NCBI RefSeq assembly: GCF_900116105.1
Contig: NZ_FPAC01000001.1
Span: 2,036,862 to 2,100,861, forward strand
Length of the DNA stretch: 64,000 bases
Direction: 5' to 3'
DNA from: Paenibacillus sp. 453mf
Lineage (GTDB): Bacteria > Bacillota > Bacilli > Paenibacillales > Paenibacillaceae
How positions within the stretch are numbered: position 1 is the stretch's first letter; each line of letters begins with the position of its first letter. Made by a program: the position numbers and the translations under genes. Positions 25,027-34,235 of this stretch are shown here, piece after piece. The notes under the pieces were generated by a model. That model was not told where the DNA came from. It worked only from the letters and a program-made list of their open reading frames with translations, and ran no database searches.

Positions 25027-25418
25027 CTTGTCCGCTCCCTTTCTTTCATCTATATTTACTCTTAATAAAGCAGCTAAAGTTATTTTAAAATCATTTGATT
25101 TAGTTAATATTAATCATCATACCAGTTATTCTCATTTAATTAAATACTTGAATTAATATGATTCTCATCAAAAAGCTGCTAAATTTTGATTCTTCCATGT
25201 CGAAAAATATAGATTTGTGCGATTGCCCGAGAAATAATTCATGAAGCCGCCTTTTTTAACCACCTCTACTCCCGTATTGCTGCAAAAATAGAATAAAAGA
25301 TTTAGCTATTGGAGTCTTAATTGTGAATTGTCATCTATTTTGAATTTTTCAGATGTTGTATTTACCGAATAAATTCTCTGAAATTTATTACTCTAACACA
25401 ATAAAACTACACCAATAA
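25027..25418. other. AT-rich intergenic region
   Basis: About 390 bases of very AT-rich sequence between the three-gene operon (which must start here) and the PKS cassette. A TGATTCTCATCA element near 25157 is only weakly Fur-like. No gene, strong promoter or repeat can be supported. Confidence 0.4.
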
Positions 25419-25449
25419 CAAACCCAGCTTATTTATAAGACTGGGTTTG
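25419..25449 (-). terminator. Terminator-like hairpin after the type III PKS operon
   Basis: Stem CAAACCCAG / CTGGGTTTG with extra CTTAT/ATAAG pairing inside, 17 bases after the stop codon at 25466. The T-tract on the minus strand is weak (TTATT). Confidence 0.7.
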
Positions 25450-25465
25450 ACTCTTCATGATAAAT

Positions 25466-26632
25466 TTAGCGATGGATGCCCATTTCGGACAGTCGTGTCG
25501 CCTTAACGAGATAGGAAGCCAGGCTCGGAAACAATTTCGCTGCACCGGGATATAGACGATTGGTCTTGGCAAAAGCCAGCTTATGAATACGTTTAGCCCG
25601 TTTCAGCAGCTTGCCAAAATGATGATTAGCCTCCAAAGTATACTCGCTCTGCCACTCTTCATAAGCAATCTCAGATCTTAGGTATCGATCCGTTACAGCC
25701 GAGCAGATCATAGAAGATCTTAAGGCGATAGACATGCCGTCACCACATAAAGGAGGGATCACCATTAGCGCATCTCCAATATGGGGGAAGATCGACCACG
25801 GCTCGGGAACAGAAGATAATTTGACGGGAGCAATGGATACTTGCGTTCCTTCGACTGGGGAGCCTGCGCTCAGCCTGGCTGACAGCTTCTCATTATCCTG
25901 AGATGCTGCCTGCAATATATCGGATACGGACTTGCCTATACGCTGAACGGTTGTCAGCGGGAACAGCCCAGCGACATTCGCCTTCTCTCCTCCTTCAATT
26001 GGAGAAATTCCAACATAGCCGCCTTCACAGAAATACAGCTCGACCCGAGGTTCTGTCTTGATTCCTGTATAGTGGGATTTGACGCCGACATAAACTTCCG
26101 AATTATGGGGGGAATCCATTTCCACACCTTGAACAAACTTGGGTCTAGGAATTCCATAAGCGCCAATAACGGACTTGGCATGATAATGAACAACATCCTT
26201 TCCCTGTCTTACGGAAACACGATAGCTGTTATCATCAAGCTGTACAATATCCAGCACCACAGCTTTTGTTACAATGCTTGTACCGGCCTCGACTGCTTTT
26301 TGATGCAGCATCATGTCCAGCTCATATCGGCTGATTCCCCAAGCCTTGCCTGGAAGGGGTGAATCGATCTCGCCTCCATTTGCCATGATGATCTTTGCAC
26401 TGTCCATCACGCTGGGCTCCACTTGAAATGCGAACGGATCAACACCCACATAAGCCAGCATCTCTAACGTTTCTGGTGACATGAACTCCCCGCATGTTTT
26501 ATGTCTCGGAAATGCTTTGCGGTCTAACAAAACCGTGTCATGTCCCCTGCCTGCAAGCTGAACAGCACATGCACTTCCCGCAATCCCTGCTCCTATAACA
26601 ATGACATCCACCTGTTTATCCACATGCCTCAC
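25466..26632 (-). CDS. FAD-dependent oxidoreductase (PHBH / geranylgeranyl-reductase superfamily)
   Basis: 388 residues. FAD-binding dinucleotide fold VDVIVIGAGIAGSACAVQLA (about 8-27), the CGEFMSPE segment typical of geranylgeranyl-reductase-like flavoproteins, and the second FAD motif GDALMVIPPLCGDGMSIAL (about 285-303). Such enzymes hydroxylate aromatic rings or reduce double bonds. It is the last gene of a cassette with a type III polyketide synthase and a methyltransferase. That layout parallels Streptomyces srsA-srsB-srsC, where the flavoprotein oxidises the alkylresorcinol ring (established for that system). Here, ring hydroxylation or side-chain reduction are both possible. Confidence 0.85.
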   Translation of the reverse strand: MRHVDKQVDVIVIGAGIAGSACAVQLAGRGHDTVLLDRKAFPRHKTCGEFMSPETLEMLAYVGVDPFAFQVEPSVMDSAKIIMANGGEIDSPLPGKAWGISRYELDMMLHQKAVEAGTSIVTKAVVLDIVQLDDNSYRVSVRQGKDVVHYHAKSVIGAYGIPRPKFVQGVEMDSPHNSEVYVGVKSHYTGIKTEPRVELYFCEGGYVGISPIEGGEKANVAGLFPLTTVQRIGKSVSDILQAASQDNEKLSARLSAGSPVEGTQVSIAPVKLSSVPEPWSIFPHIGDALMVIPPLCGDGMSIALRSSMICSAVTDRYLRSEIAYEEWQSEYTLEANHHFGKLLKRAKRIHKLAFAKTNRLYPGAAKLFPSLASYLVKATRLSEMGIHR

Positions 26633-26657
26633 CTTCCCCTTTTCTGTTTCGGCTCCC

Positions 26658-27371
26658 TTACTGTCTCGGGATAATTACGGCATATCGGAACAAAGGCTTC
26701 CAGTTATAGGACATGGAGTGATGGTTAAGCTGTTTCTGCAGCTCCTTCCAGTCCGAGCCTTTGAATCCTTTCGCAACGGATAGCGGTCCATCATGCCGTA
26801 TATAACGATTTCTCGAGATGATCCGTGTTGTAATCCATACCGCAGTATAGGAAACGGTATGCCTGTGAATATCATTGATAACAACCCCGTATATGGACGC
26901 ACGAAGCATATGGGATACGATCTCAACGAGCTTCTCTCCGTCAAAATGATGTACGAACTGGGAGCCTGTTACGATATCAGCTGATGCGTCCGGCAGTTCA
27001 CATACATCGGCCTGCAGAACTGTTACTCTGTTCTCTTCCTTGAATAGGGCCCTCGCTTCATCACATGCCTCTGTTGTCATATCTACGAGTGTAATACTCA
27101 GCTGGACACCTCGTTCATCCGCCCAGCGAAGAAGCTTACGGTTCACGTCTCCAGACCCTGCTCCAACATCCAGAATCGACAAGGTGTCCGGCCTGCCCAT
27201 CTCCTTCCACAGCTTCTCAACTCCATATTTCGTTGGACCTGGAGCCGCGAATATTTTATTTAATCTCCTTAAATGCTTAAGCGCTTCGGTCAGCTCCGCT
27301 CCGCCTAACGAGAAATCATCCATCAATTCTTCTTCCTTCGCTCTTCGATCCAGCCTCCTAAAGATAGACAT
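26658..27371 (-). CDS. SAM-dependent methyltransferase of the type III PKS cassette
   Basis: 237 residues with a class I methyltransferase fold: motif I LSILDVGAGSGD (about 66-77), acidic end of strand 2 (ITLVDMT), and post-I LQADVCELPDASADIVTGSQFVHHF. Its start overlaps the PKS gene by 14 bases, so the two are translationally coupled, and the flavoprotein gene begins 25 bases after it. By analogy to SrsB of Streptomyces griseus it may O- or C-methylate a phenolic lipid. It could also act on a different polyketide. The family is secure; the substrate is inferred. Confidence 0.85.
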   Translation of the reverse strand: MSIFRRLDRRAKEEELMDDFSLGGAELTEALKHLRRLNKIFAAPGPTKYGVEKLWKEMGRPDTLSILDVGAGSGDVNRKLLRWADERGVQLSITLVDMTTEACDEARALFKEENRVTVLQADVCELPDASADIVTGSQFVHHFDGEKLVEIVSHMLRASIYGVVINDIHRHTVSYTAVWITTRIISRNRYIRHDGPLSVAKGFKGSDWKELQKQLNHHSMSYNWKPLFRYAVIIPRQ

Positions 27372-28512
27372 GATCTGCCTCTACGGATGAAGAAGTGTAC
27401 GATGGAACATAGGTGAACCTCATAAGCTCAGCGGTTAACCCGGGGCCAAACGCCATCGCCACGCCTTCTGCTGTCTCACGCTTCAGAGATCTCAGTTCGC
27501 TGCGCATCGCATCCAGCACAAACATAATGGTTACAGAAGACAGGTTACCGTAATCTTTCAAGATGTCCCTGCTGAATTTCGTCTGATCGTCACGAAGTCT
27601 GAGCACTTCCTGAACAGAATCCACAATCCCTCTGCCACCAGGATGAATTGCATATAATTCGGGCTGCTGTGCACCTTCCAGCAGATAATCCATTTCCTTG
27701 GCTAGATGGGTTCCGAGCAGTTTGGGGATTCGCGGTGAAAGATACAGATCAAAGCCAGTGTTCCCAACATCCCATGTCATATCCTCCGCACAATCCGGCA
27801 AAAGAACCGAGTACCCCTTACCTAGCTGATAGTAATGCTGATGCTGTTCTTCTGCCATCCCCACTACGCATGAAGAAGCTCCATCTCCGAAGAACGAAGC
27901 TGCAAACAGCGCTTCCCGTTCCATTACTGGCTGAAAATGAAGTGTACATAGCTCCACACATACAACGAGCACTTTGGCATTTGGGGTACCCTGCACTACA
28001 TCCCTTCCAGCTTGAATTGCCCTCAGTCCTGCCGCACAGCCTTGAAAGATCAGAGGGATACGTGTCGTCCGGGGGGATAAGCCCAAATGCTTCATCAGCA
28101 GCACATCAAGCCCAGGTAAGAATTGTCCGGTACAACTGACGGTAATTAGATGCGTAATTGCCTCAGGTGTTGTATTAGAATCTTTAAGTGCTTTTTCCGC
28201 GGCCTGGATGCCAAGCGGTACCGCTTCTTTTTTATATGTATTCATGCGTTCTCCCGTAGTTGGAGCCTCACGATCCTGATTAGAAGGCAGATACTCACAA
28301 TCTTCCGGGTTCCCTGTAAAGCCCGGTTCACATGTATATCTCATCTCAACACCGCAGGATCTAAATATTCTTCTCGCAAAACGAACCAGCTCTGGCTTCT
28401 CGCCTAGTGAAGATTCCATCAGCTTGGCTGCATCTGTCTGTGACAGAGAATGAGCAGGGAGTGCAGTCCCCAGTCCTATTATGGAAATTCGTGAGTTCAA
28501 CACATCGTTCAT
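27358..28512 (-). CDS. Type III polyketide synthase (chalcone/stilbene synthase family)
   Basis: 384 residues, a normal length. The thiolase-fold catalytic triad is intact: Cys in LIFQGCAAGLRA (about 160), His in YAIHPGGRG (about 293), Asn in DYGNLSSVTIMF (about 326). Such enzymes extend an acyl-CoA starter with malonyl-CoA and cyclise it to pyrones or resorcinols; Bacillus BpsA makes alkylpyrones and SrsA makes alkylresorcinols. AGGAGG lies nine bases before ATG 28512. First gene of a three-gene operon with a methyltransferase and a flavoprotein. The starter chain length cannot be read from sequence alone. Confidence 0.93.
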   Translation of the reverse strand: MNDVLNSRISIIGLGTALPAHSLSQTDAAKLMESSLGEKPELVRFARRIFRSCGVEMRYTCEPGFTGNPEDCEYLPSNQDREAPTTGERMNTYKKEAVPLGIQAAEKALKDSNTTPEAITHLITVSCTGQFLPGLDVLLMKHLGLSPRTTRIPLIFQGCAAGLRAIQAGRDVVQGTPNAKVLVVCVELCTLHFQPVMEREALFAASFFGDGASSCVVGMAEEQHQHYYQLGKGYSVLLPDCAEDMTWDVGNTGFDLYLSPRIPKLLGTHLAKEMDYLLEGAQQPELYAIHPGGRGIVDSVQEVLRLRDDQTKFSRDILKDYGNLSSVTIMFVLDAMRSELRSLKRETAEGVAMAFGPGLTAELMRFTYVPSYTSSSVEADHVYL

Positions 28513-28566
28513 ACCATTTTTCCTCCTGATTTTTCATATATGCTTGAGAATTGAGTCGTTTTTTTC

Positions 28567-28579
28567 AAACCCAGGGTTT
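28567..28579. promoter_or_regulatory. Palindrome upstream of the type III PKS operon
   Basis: AAACCCAGGGTTT, a perfect 6+1+6 palindrome 55 bases before the PKS start codon and within a T-rich stretch. It could be an operator for the PKS operon. No regulator gene is adjacent. Confidence 0.35.
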
Positions 28580-28802
28580 AGTACACGCCATCCATTAATC
28601 TATATTTTGTTGGCAACGTACTTTTTAACCAAATTTAATTACATTAAATGTTAATAAAGCGGTCATTTTTGTGGTATTTTTTATATTTTTATCCCCTGTT
28701 TTGAAACTATTTACCCTTACCAATTGATTTGGAATCTTTAAAATGAAGAAGTAGGAGGCGGAATTTGATCGCCAAACCGCACATTTTGAGGAGGGAATGG
28801 TT

Positions 28803-30152
28803 ATGATGGAAAATGGATTGGTTATGAGGAAGAACTTCCACGTTCGTTTGCTGCTTGGAATCTTGTTCGCGTTTATCACTTGCCTAATTGCTGCAGAAGT
28901 TGCTTCAGCTCACGGTTACATAAGCGCTCCGCAAAGCCGGGCCTATCTCTGCAAGCTTGGACAGAATACAAACTGCGGCAACGTACAGTATGAGCCACAA
29001 TCCTTAGAAGCAAAAGGTAACTTCCCAGCAGGGGGGCCTGCCGACGGACAGATCTCAGGAGCCGGAATCTTCCCACAAATGAATGAGCAGTCTCCTACTC
29101 GCTGGACGAAGGTCAACATGAACACAGGACCAAACACATTTACTTGGACGCTTACAGCCGCTCATGCGACTGCGGAATGGAAATACTACATTACTAAACC
29201 AGGCTGGGATCAGAGCAAAGCACTTGCACGTTCCGATATTGAGTTGTTCTGTTCCATTGATGACGGTGGTAAAAGACCAGACTATACTGTGACACATTCT
29301 TGTAATATTCCTTCGGACCGCAGCGGCTACCATCTTATTCTTGCCGTTTGGGAAATCGCAGATACAGGAAACGCATTTTATAATACGATTGATGTGAACT
29401 TGAATGGCGGCGGAGGAAACCCTGGCGATACGACAGCTCCATCAGCACCAAGCGGTCTTCATTCCATGGGTGTCACATCAACTTCGGTTTCCTTGATGTG
29501 GTCAGCTTCAACTGACAATGTAGGAGTTACTGGATATGAAATTTACAGAGGCACGACTTTGGTAGGCACCGTATCCGGCTCTACATTGACTTACAATGCG
29601 ACCGGTCTTACGGCAAACAGCAGCTACACCTTTACTGTAAAAGCGAAGGATGCAGCGGGTAATCAATCAGCAGCAAGCAACGTATTAAGTGTAACCACTT
29701 CTGGTGCTGGCACTCCTGATACTAATGCGCCTACCGCACCAAGCGGATTGCATTCTATGGGCGTTACAGCAAGCTCGGTCTCCCTAATGTGGTCAGCTTC
29801 TACTGATAACACAGCAGTTACCGGATATGAAATCTACAGAGGTTCAACAAAAGTAGCTACAGTATCTGGTACAACATTGGAATACAACGTAACAGGACTC
29901 TCCGCTGGCACCAGCTATTCCTTTACAGTCAAAGCCATCGATGCTGCCGGCAATGTATCTGCTGCAAGCAATACACTAACCATCTCCACCTCTTCACCTT
30001 CGACGACAGCACCAGAATGGACGCCTGGCACAGCCTATAAAGTGAATGATCTTGTCACCTACAACGGGGTTGTATACAAATGCCGTCAAGCGCATACAGC
30101 TCTGACAGGATGGGAGCCAGCAACAACATTAGCTCTTTGGATCGCAAACTAA
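28803..30152 (+). CDS. AA10 lytic polysaccharide monooxygenase with two FnIII domains and CBM5/12
   Basis: A secreted 449-residue chitin-active enzyme. Signal peptide 1-36 ends ...VASA; mature His37 (HGYISAPQSRA) plus His121 (LTAAHATAEW) form the copper histidine brace that cleaves crystalline chitin or cellulose. AA10 domain about 37-198; two fibronectin III repeats (about 207-293 and 302-392) nearly alike (SGLHSMGVT, SVSLMWSASTDN); then a C-terminal CBM5/12 chitin-binding module (about 403-449; WTPGTAYKVNDLVTYNGVVY). ATG 28803 lies 8 bases after AGGAGG; ATG 28797 overlaps it and is unlikely. A single gene with its own terminator. The CBM favours chitin as substrate. Confidence 0.93.
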   Translation: MMENGLVMRKNFHVRLLLGILFAFITCLIAAEVASAHGYISAPQSRAYLCKLGQNTNCGNVQYEPQSLEAKGNFPAGGPADGQISGAGIFPQMNEQSPTRWTKVNMNTGPNTFTWTLTAAHATAEWKYYITKPGWDQSKALARSDIELFCSIDDGGKRPDYTVTHSCNIPSDRSGYHLILAVWEIADTGNAFYNTIDVNLNGGGGNPGDTTAPSAPSGLHSMGVTSTSVSLMWSASTDNVGVTGYEIYRGTTLVGTVSGSTLTYNATGLTANSSYTFTVKAKDAAGNQSAASNVLSVTTSGAGTPDTNAPTAPSGLHSMGVTASSVSLMWSASTDNTAVTGYEIYRGSTKVATVSGTTLEYNVTGLSAGTSYSFTVKAIDAAGNVSAASNTLTISTSSPSTTAPEWTPGTAYKVNDLVTYNGVVYKCRQAHTALTGWEPATTLALWIAN

Positions 30153-30183
30153 CAAGGATTCTGTGAAATACTTGCTATAACAT

Positions 30184-30219
30184 AACAAAGCTCCTGAGAG
30201 ACAGGAGCTTTGTTGACTT
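30184..30219. terminator. Bidirectional terminator between LPMO and SDR genes
   Basis: Perfect 13-bp stem AACAAAGCTCCTG / CAGGAGCTTTGTT, 5-base loop, then GACTTTTT on the plus strand. It sits between convergent genes. Confidence 0.88.
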
Positions 30220-30224
30220 TTTCC

Positions 30225-31094
30225 CTATAGTCCTTGTTCCTTCGCATACCTGCCCCAATGAGGACGACTACCATCCCGATCTATAAAGTCATACTCTTCT
30301 GACAATCCCCATGAGCTAAGTGCAAGACCAGTCTTCTCATGCACCTTGGGATCTGCCGCGAGACACGCCGCTGCCTTGCCTACATAATCAGGTGTTTCTG
30401 AAGCAATAAAATGAGGCTCTGTGCGTACAGCATCCCTCCAATTCTCTTCAGTTACGCCGAAGTAATCCAGCATGGCTTCTGAACGCAAAAAACCCGGGGT
30501 AAGCGCGAGTGCTGTTACGTTATGCGGCTTCAATTCCTCAGCCATGGCCTTTGCCAGATGAATAACTGATACTTTGGCTAAGCTGTAATATAGATTACCC
30601 CGATATCTATCATCGACACCGTCCGTTATTTCAATAATCAAACCCTGCTTCCTTGCCACCATAAGCGGTGCTCCAAATTTGCTTGTGATCATATGCGAAT
30701 GGACTGCCCGCTTCTGCATCATTAATCCGTCCTCCAAGGAGTGCTCCCAGAAGGCTTTGGACCAATCTGTCAGCGGATCACCTCCCCATACGTCATTCAC
30801 GAGTATATCGAGCCTGCCTTCTCTTTCACGGGCGACCCTCTCAAACAACCGCTCCACCTGCTCGGGATCTGTATGATCGACCTGGACCGCAATACCAATC
30901 CCGCCTGCCTGTGTCACCAGCTCCGCAGTTTCTTCAATTGTTTCCGATCGGTTCATGTCCGATTTATCCTGGCGAGTAGTTCTTCCCGTACAATACACTA
31001 CGGCACCGCTCGCTCCTAGCTGAACGGCAATGGCCCTTCCTGCCCCGCGTGTGGCACCCGCTACAACCGCTACCTTGCCATTTAATGCTGTCAC
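30225..31094 (-). CDS. Short-chain dehydrogenase/reductase (SDR) family oxidoreductase
   Basis: 289 residues. Cofactor motif VAGATRGAGRAI (TGxxxGxG type, about 11-22), structural NDVWGG in place of NNAG, and the active-site YYSLAKVSV (YxxxK, about 170). The longer-than-usual C-terminus with TRQD and WGRY segments resembles DHRS1-like SDRs. Start GTG 31094 has AGGAG 11 bases upstream. The gene is alone on its strand between terminators; substrate unknown. Confidence 0.88.
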   Translation of the reverse strand: MTALNGKVAVVAGATRGAGRAIAVQLGASGAVVYCTGRTTRQDKSDMNRSETIEETAELVTQAGGIGIAVQVDHTDPEQVERLFERVAREREGRLDILVNDVWGGDPLTDWSKAFWEHSLEDGLMMQKRAVHSHMITSKFGAPLMVARKQGLIIEITDGVDDRYRGNLYYSLAKVSVIHLAKAMAEELKPHNVTALALTPGFLRSEAMLDYFGVTEENWRDAVRTEPHFIASETPDYVGKAAACLAADPKVHEKTGLALSSWGLSEEYDFIDRDGSRPHWGRYAKEQGL

Positions 31095-31224
31095 TTATCC
31101 ATTCACTCCTCTGGTGTTCTTATCTCATCCTCAGGACTTATTCTGTCCTTCCTTCTTATTGTAAATGTGAAATATGACAATACCTGTCGTAGTTGCAAAA
31201 GAAATTGATTCAGTTATAACAGAC

Positions 31225-31266
31225 CAAAAAACCGCTGTAAAGGATATATCATTCCCTTACAGCGGA
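31225..31266 (-). terminator. Intrinsic terminator of the symporter gene
   Basis: Minus-strand stem CCGCTGTAAGGG / CCTTTACAGCGG followed by TTTTTTGG, about 47 bases after the stop codon at 31313. Confidence 0.9.
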
Positions 31267-31312
31267 TTATAGATATCACACCTTACACGCGGCTTCTACT
31301 ATATATCTGGTA

Positions 31313-32665
31313 TTACTCTACTTCCAATTTTCTAGCCGCAGATAGATCAGTGACAGCCGGTGCAGGAGATACCCCCTCTTCCAAGATTAATCCTGACTTC
31401 ATCACCTGTACAGCTTGTTTTTTATCCAGAAGTCCTTCCCATCTTGCAACGACAAACGTCGCAACGGCATAACCGATCAAGTTAATTGTCGTGCGAAAGT
31501 TCCCCATAATCCGATCTGGTGCCAGCATCAACGCAACAGCCGCGATCGGAATGAAGCCCGTACTTGCAGCGGTTGCAGATAAGGCAACAAATGCGGAACC
31601 TGGAATACCCGCCATGCCCTTGGATGTAAGCAGCAGCACACCAAGGAGTACCAGCTGCTCGTACAAGCCGAGATCCGTTCCTGTGGCTTGGGCCAAAAAC
31701 ACAAGCGCCAGTGACAAATAAATAGAGGCCCCGTCAAGGTTAAAGGAATAACCTGTTGGCACAACCAAGCCTACGACTGATCGCTCACAGCCCGCCTTTT
31801 CCAGCTTCGTCATCAATTGCGGCATAACGGCTTCGGTGGATCCGGTAGCAAATGAGAATATGATTTCCTCACGAATCAGTTTAATGACTCCCCACAACCC
31901 AATCCCTACAAAAAGTCGCATAATGACTTCAAGAACAAGCAGAAAAATGATACATGCCACCGCCATGGCCAAGAACAGCTTGCCGAAGGAGAGCAGAGTT
32001 TGCATCCCATATTGACTTACTGCATAAGCCATCGCTCCAAAGGTCGCAATAACGGTTAGCTTCATAATGAAGCCCATGATTTGAAAAATAACTTTGCTGA
32101 CATGATCCAATAGATCAATCAGAAATTCCGATGTCATTCCTCCGATTCGAACGACTGCGAAACCGAATAAACAAGAGACGAGCAGTACCTGCAGCATGGC
32201 ATTGTAAGCAAAAGCCGAAACCACACTCTCCGGAATAATGTTCATGAAGAATTCGGTCCCTGTTGGCAGCTCTGAATTCTTCGTTGCTTGGCCAACCTGG
32301 TCTACGGACAAGCTTGCTGGGTCAACATTCATCCCTTGACCTGGCTTCATGACATTTGCAGCTACTAAACCGATAATTAGAGCAATGGTCGTAACCACCT
32401 CGAAATAGATCAATGCCTTACCGCCAATTCTGCCAACCGTTTTAATGTTCCCTACCTTTGCTATGCCCAGCACTACAACGACGAACACAAGCGGTGATAT
32501 GATCATTTTAATCAATTTGATAAAACCGTCACCGAGTGGCTTAAGTGCTATTCCAAAGGAAGGCCAGAAATAACCAACAGCAATTCCAAGTACTATGGCC
32601 ATCATAATTTGAAAAAAGAGTCCTTTATAAAAAGGCTTCCGCTCCATCGTTTGTGTAATCACCAC
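31313..32665 (-). CDS. C4-dicarboxylate/glutamate:H+ symporter (DctA/GltP family)
   Basis: 450 residues, eight transmembrane helices plus the two re-entrant loops of the DAACS family. The serine-rich HP1 region reads FATGSTEAVMPQLM (about 270), the cation/substrate motif is VPTGYSFNLDGAS (about 302-314), and HP2 is SKGMAGIPGSAFVAL (about 350-364). These match DctA-like carriers of succinate, malate and fumarate. Start GTG 32665 is supported by GGGGGCG upstream. Monocistronic. Specificity between dicarboxylates and glutamate is a family-level call. Confidence 0.9.
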   Translation of the reverse strand: MVITQTMERKPFYKGLFFQIMMAIVLGIAVGYFWPSFGIALKPLGDGFIKLIKMIISPLVFVVVVLGIAKVGNIKTVGRIGGKALIYFEVVTTIALIIGLVAANVMKPGQGMNVDPASLSVDQVGQATKNSELPTGTEFFMNIIPESVVSAFAYNAMLQVLLVSCLFGFAVVRIGGMTSEFLIDLLDHVSKVIFQIMGFIMKLTVIATFGAMAYAVSQYGMQTLLSFGKLFLAMAVACIIFLLVLEVIMRLFVGIGLWGVIKLIREEIIFSFATGSTEAVMPQLMTKLEKAGCERSVVGLVVPTGYSFNLDGASIYLSLALVFLAQATGTDLGLYEQLVLLGVLLLTSKGMAGIPGSAFVALSATAASTGFIPIAAVALMLAPDRIMGNFRTTINLIGYAVATFVVARWEGLLDKKQAVQVMKSGLILEEGVSPAPAVTDLSAARKLEVE

Positions 32666-32881
32666 AACAACGCCCCCATATCCATCCAGTTATTTTTTTA
32701 TAACTATAAGTTGAGCGAGATGTTGCGTCAATTTATCTAACACAATTTTGGAGGAATGCTGATTTAATGAAAATAAACTAGGCACGCCACACAAAAATGC
32801 AAGTATATTATATGTTTTATGGTAATTAATGGTACGTAATTGTCATTCGCGTTACATTCACTACCATCGTCAATTGCCACC

Positions 32882-32912
32882 AAAAAACCGGATCGCATAT
32901 GCAATCCGGCTT
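32882..32912 (-). terminator. Intrinsic terminator of the small hypothetical gene
   Basis: Palindromic stem CCGGATTGCAT / ATGCGATCCGG with a run of six T residues on the minus strand, 27 bases after the stop codon. Confidence 0.88.
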
Positions 32913-32938
32913 TATCCATCAGATCTATATTTTCACTA

Positions 32939-33292
32939 TTATTTTGAAGGGTGATGCTTCCTATTCACAATAGACTCCAGCTTCTGGGAGATCATGACTC
33001 GTTCATGTTTCAACTCCCATATTCGTTCCGTTACTTTAGCCTTCTCCGCTTCGTCCTTCTCCCAACTTAACTGCTTGAATAGTGACAACAGCTCGTCGTT
33101 AAGCGCATCAAATTGAATCCATAATTCATTTCGCAGCACCGGAGTATCCTTGTTCGTCTCCTGCTCTGTATAAGTCTTCATCAGATTTATGATTTCTTGC
33201 TGCCAGTCTTTGTCATCAATTCGGATCGCATAATTCAGGAGATCCAAATAATCATCTATTTGTAATGAATTTGACATGCGTTGTATTGTCAT
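32939..33292 (-). CDS. Small helical protein of unknown function
   Basis: 117 residues, soluble and mostly alpha-helical; the second half (DEAEKAKVTERIWELKHERVMIS...) looks like a coiled coil. The N-terminal IDDYLDLLNYAIRIDDKDWQQEI resembles short helical hairpins found in Bacillales cytoplasmic proteins, but I cannot name the family. GGAG lies 13 bases before ATG 33292; ATG 33277 is an alternative. A single gene with its own terminator. Confidence 0.7.
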   Translation of the reverse strand: MTIQRMSNSLQIDDYLDLLNYAIRIDDKDWQQEIINLMKTYTEQETNKDTPVLRNELWIQFDALNDELLSLFKQLSWEKDEAEKAKVTERIWELKHERVMISQKLESIVNRKHHPSK

Positions 33293-33455
33293 GATTGATC
33301 CAGCGTCTCCTTTACACTCTTTTACCGAGTATTATACTAGGTTTTATGAGATTTTCAAGAGGTCAATTGATCTTCTTGTAAAATTACGAATGAATCTACT
33401 CTGTGTGTCTGTTGTTCATTCTAATCTGATTTGATTCACTCCTATGTAATATACC

Positions 33456-34235
33456 TCACATATATGCCTGACGCCGGAATTCATTAGGGGTAACCCCGTA
33501 TTCCTTTTTGAAGACGCGGTAAAAAGAACGAAGACTGCTAAATCCTGAATCAAAAGCGATATCCGTTACGGCATCTGTCGTTGATCGCAGCAGCATATGA
33601 GCAAAAGCCGCTCGCAGGCCATTGATATAATTACGGAAGGAAACATGGAACTGCTCTGAGAAGATTCGAGAAATAAGATACTTACTAATGACGAGTTCTT
33701 TTTCAAGAATATCTAATGTAAGGGGTTCCAAAAAATGACGATCTATATAAGCTAGAATTTTCTGAATTTCATCGACTTCTTTCAAATAATCCACCTTCCT
33801 TAACGACAGTAACGGCATAGCATGTCCCAGAATGACTGAGGTATACGCCTTCAGCAGGCGCTGCTCACCCTGTTCTTCATAAAGATGGTATAACGTCCAC
33901 ATGACTTGAGTCAGCAATTCATTCTTTCTAATCAAGGGACGACTCGGAGCATAATGAAGCAAATCTCCTGTATAGTCCCCCGGAAAAGCAGCATCGAAAA
34001 ACATGAGCATCATTTCGCTATGCTCGGTGGTCTGGTAGCTGTGAGGCTGATTAGGAAAAATAACGATCAAGTCTCCTGCTGTGAGCAAATACGTGTCACG
34101 ATTGACGTTAGCTTGAATACTTCCCGACAGAAGCATGGCAATCTCGACATTCTTGTGCAAATGAAGCGGATAAGTGTTATTCCTGGATATAAATGAATGG
34201 AATTGCTGGTCACGATGCTGATATTTAATCTTCAT
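33456..34235 (-). CDS. AraC-family transcriptional regulator with cupin sensor
   Basis: 259 residues from ATG 34235, where GGAGGG sits 8 bases upstream (the open frame runs to 34328 without a site). The N-terminal cupin (about 10-110) has LHLHKNVEIAMLLSG and GDLIVIFPNQPHSYQ, a sugar-sensing barrel. The C-terminal DNA-binding pair of helix-turn-helices (about 160-259) has ILEKELVISKYLISRIFSEQ and the diagnostic IAFDSGFSSLRSFYRVFKKEYGVTP. It is divergent from the pectate-lyase gene, so it probably activates it in response to pectin fragments (inference). Confidence 0.9.
   Translation of the reverse strand: MKIKYQHRDQQFHSFISRNNTYPLHLHKNVEIAMLLSGSIQANVNRDTYLLTAGDLIVIFPNQPHSYQTTEHSEMMLMFFDAAFPGDYTGDLLHYAPSRPLIRKNELLTQVMWTLYHLYEEQGEQRLLKAYTSVILGHAMPLLSLRKVDYLKEVDEIQKILAYIDRHFLEPLTLDILEKELVISKYLISRIFSEQFHVSFRNYINGLRAAFAHMLLRSTTDAVTDIAFDSGFSSLRSFYRVFKKEYGVTPNEFRRQAYM

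Noticed and set aside
25140-25175. Fur-box-like TGATTCTCATCA sequences in the AT-rich spacer
   Set aside because: Too few matches to the 7-1-7 Fur consensus in a very AT-rich stretch, and the neighbouring genes are not iron genes.
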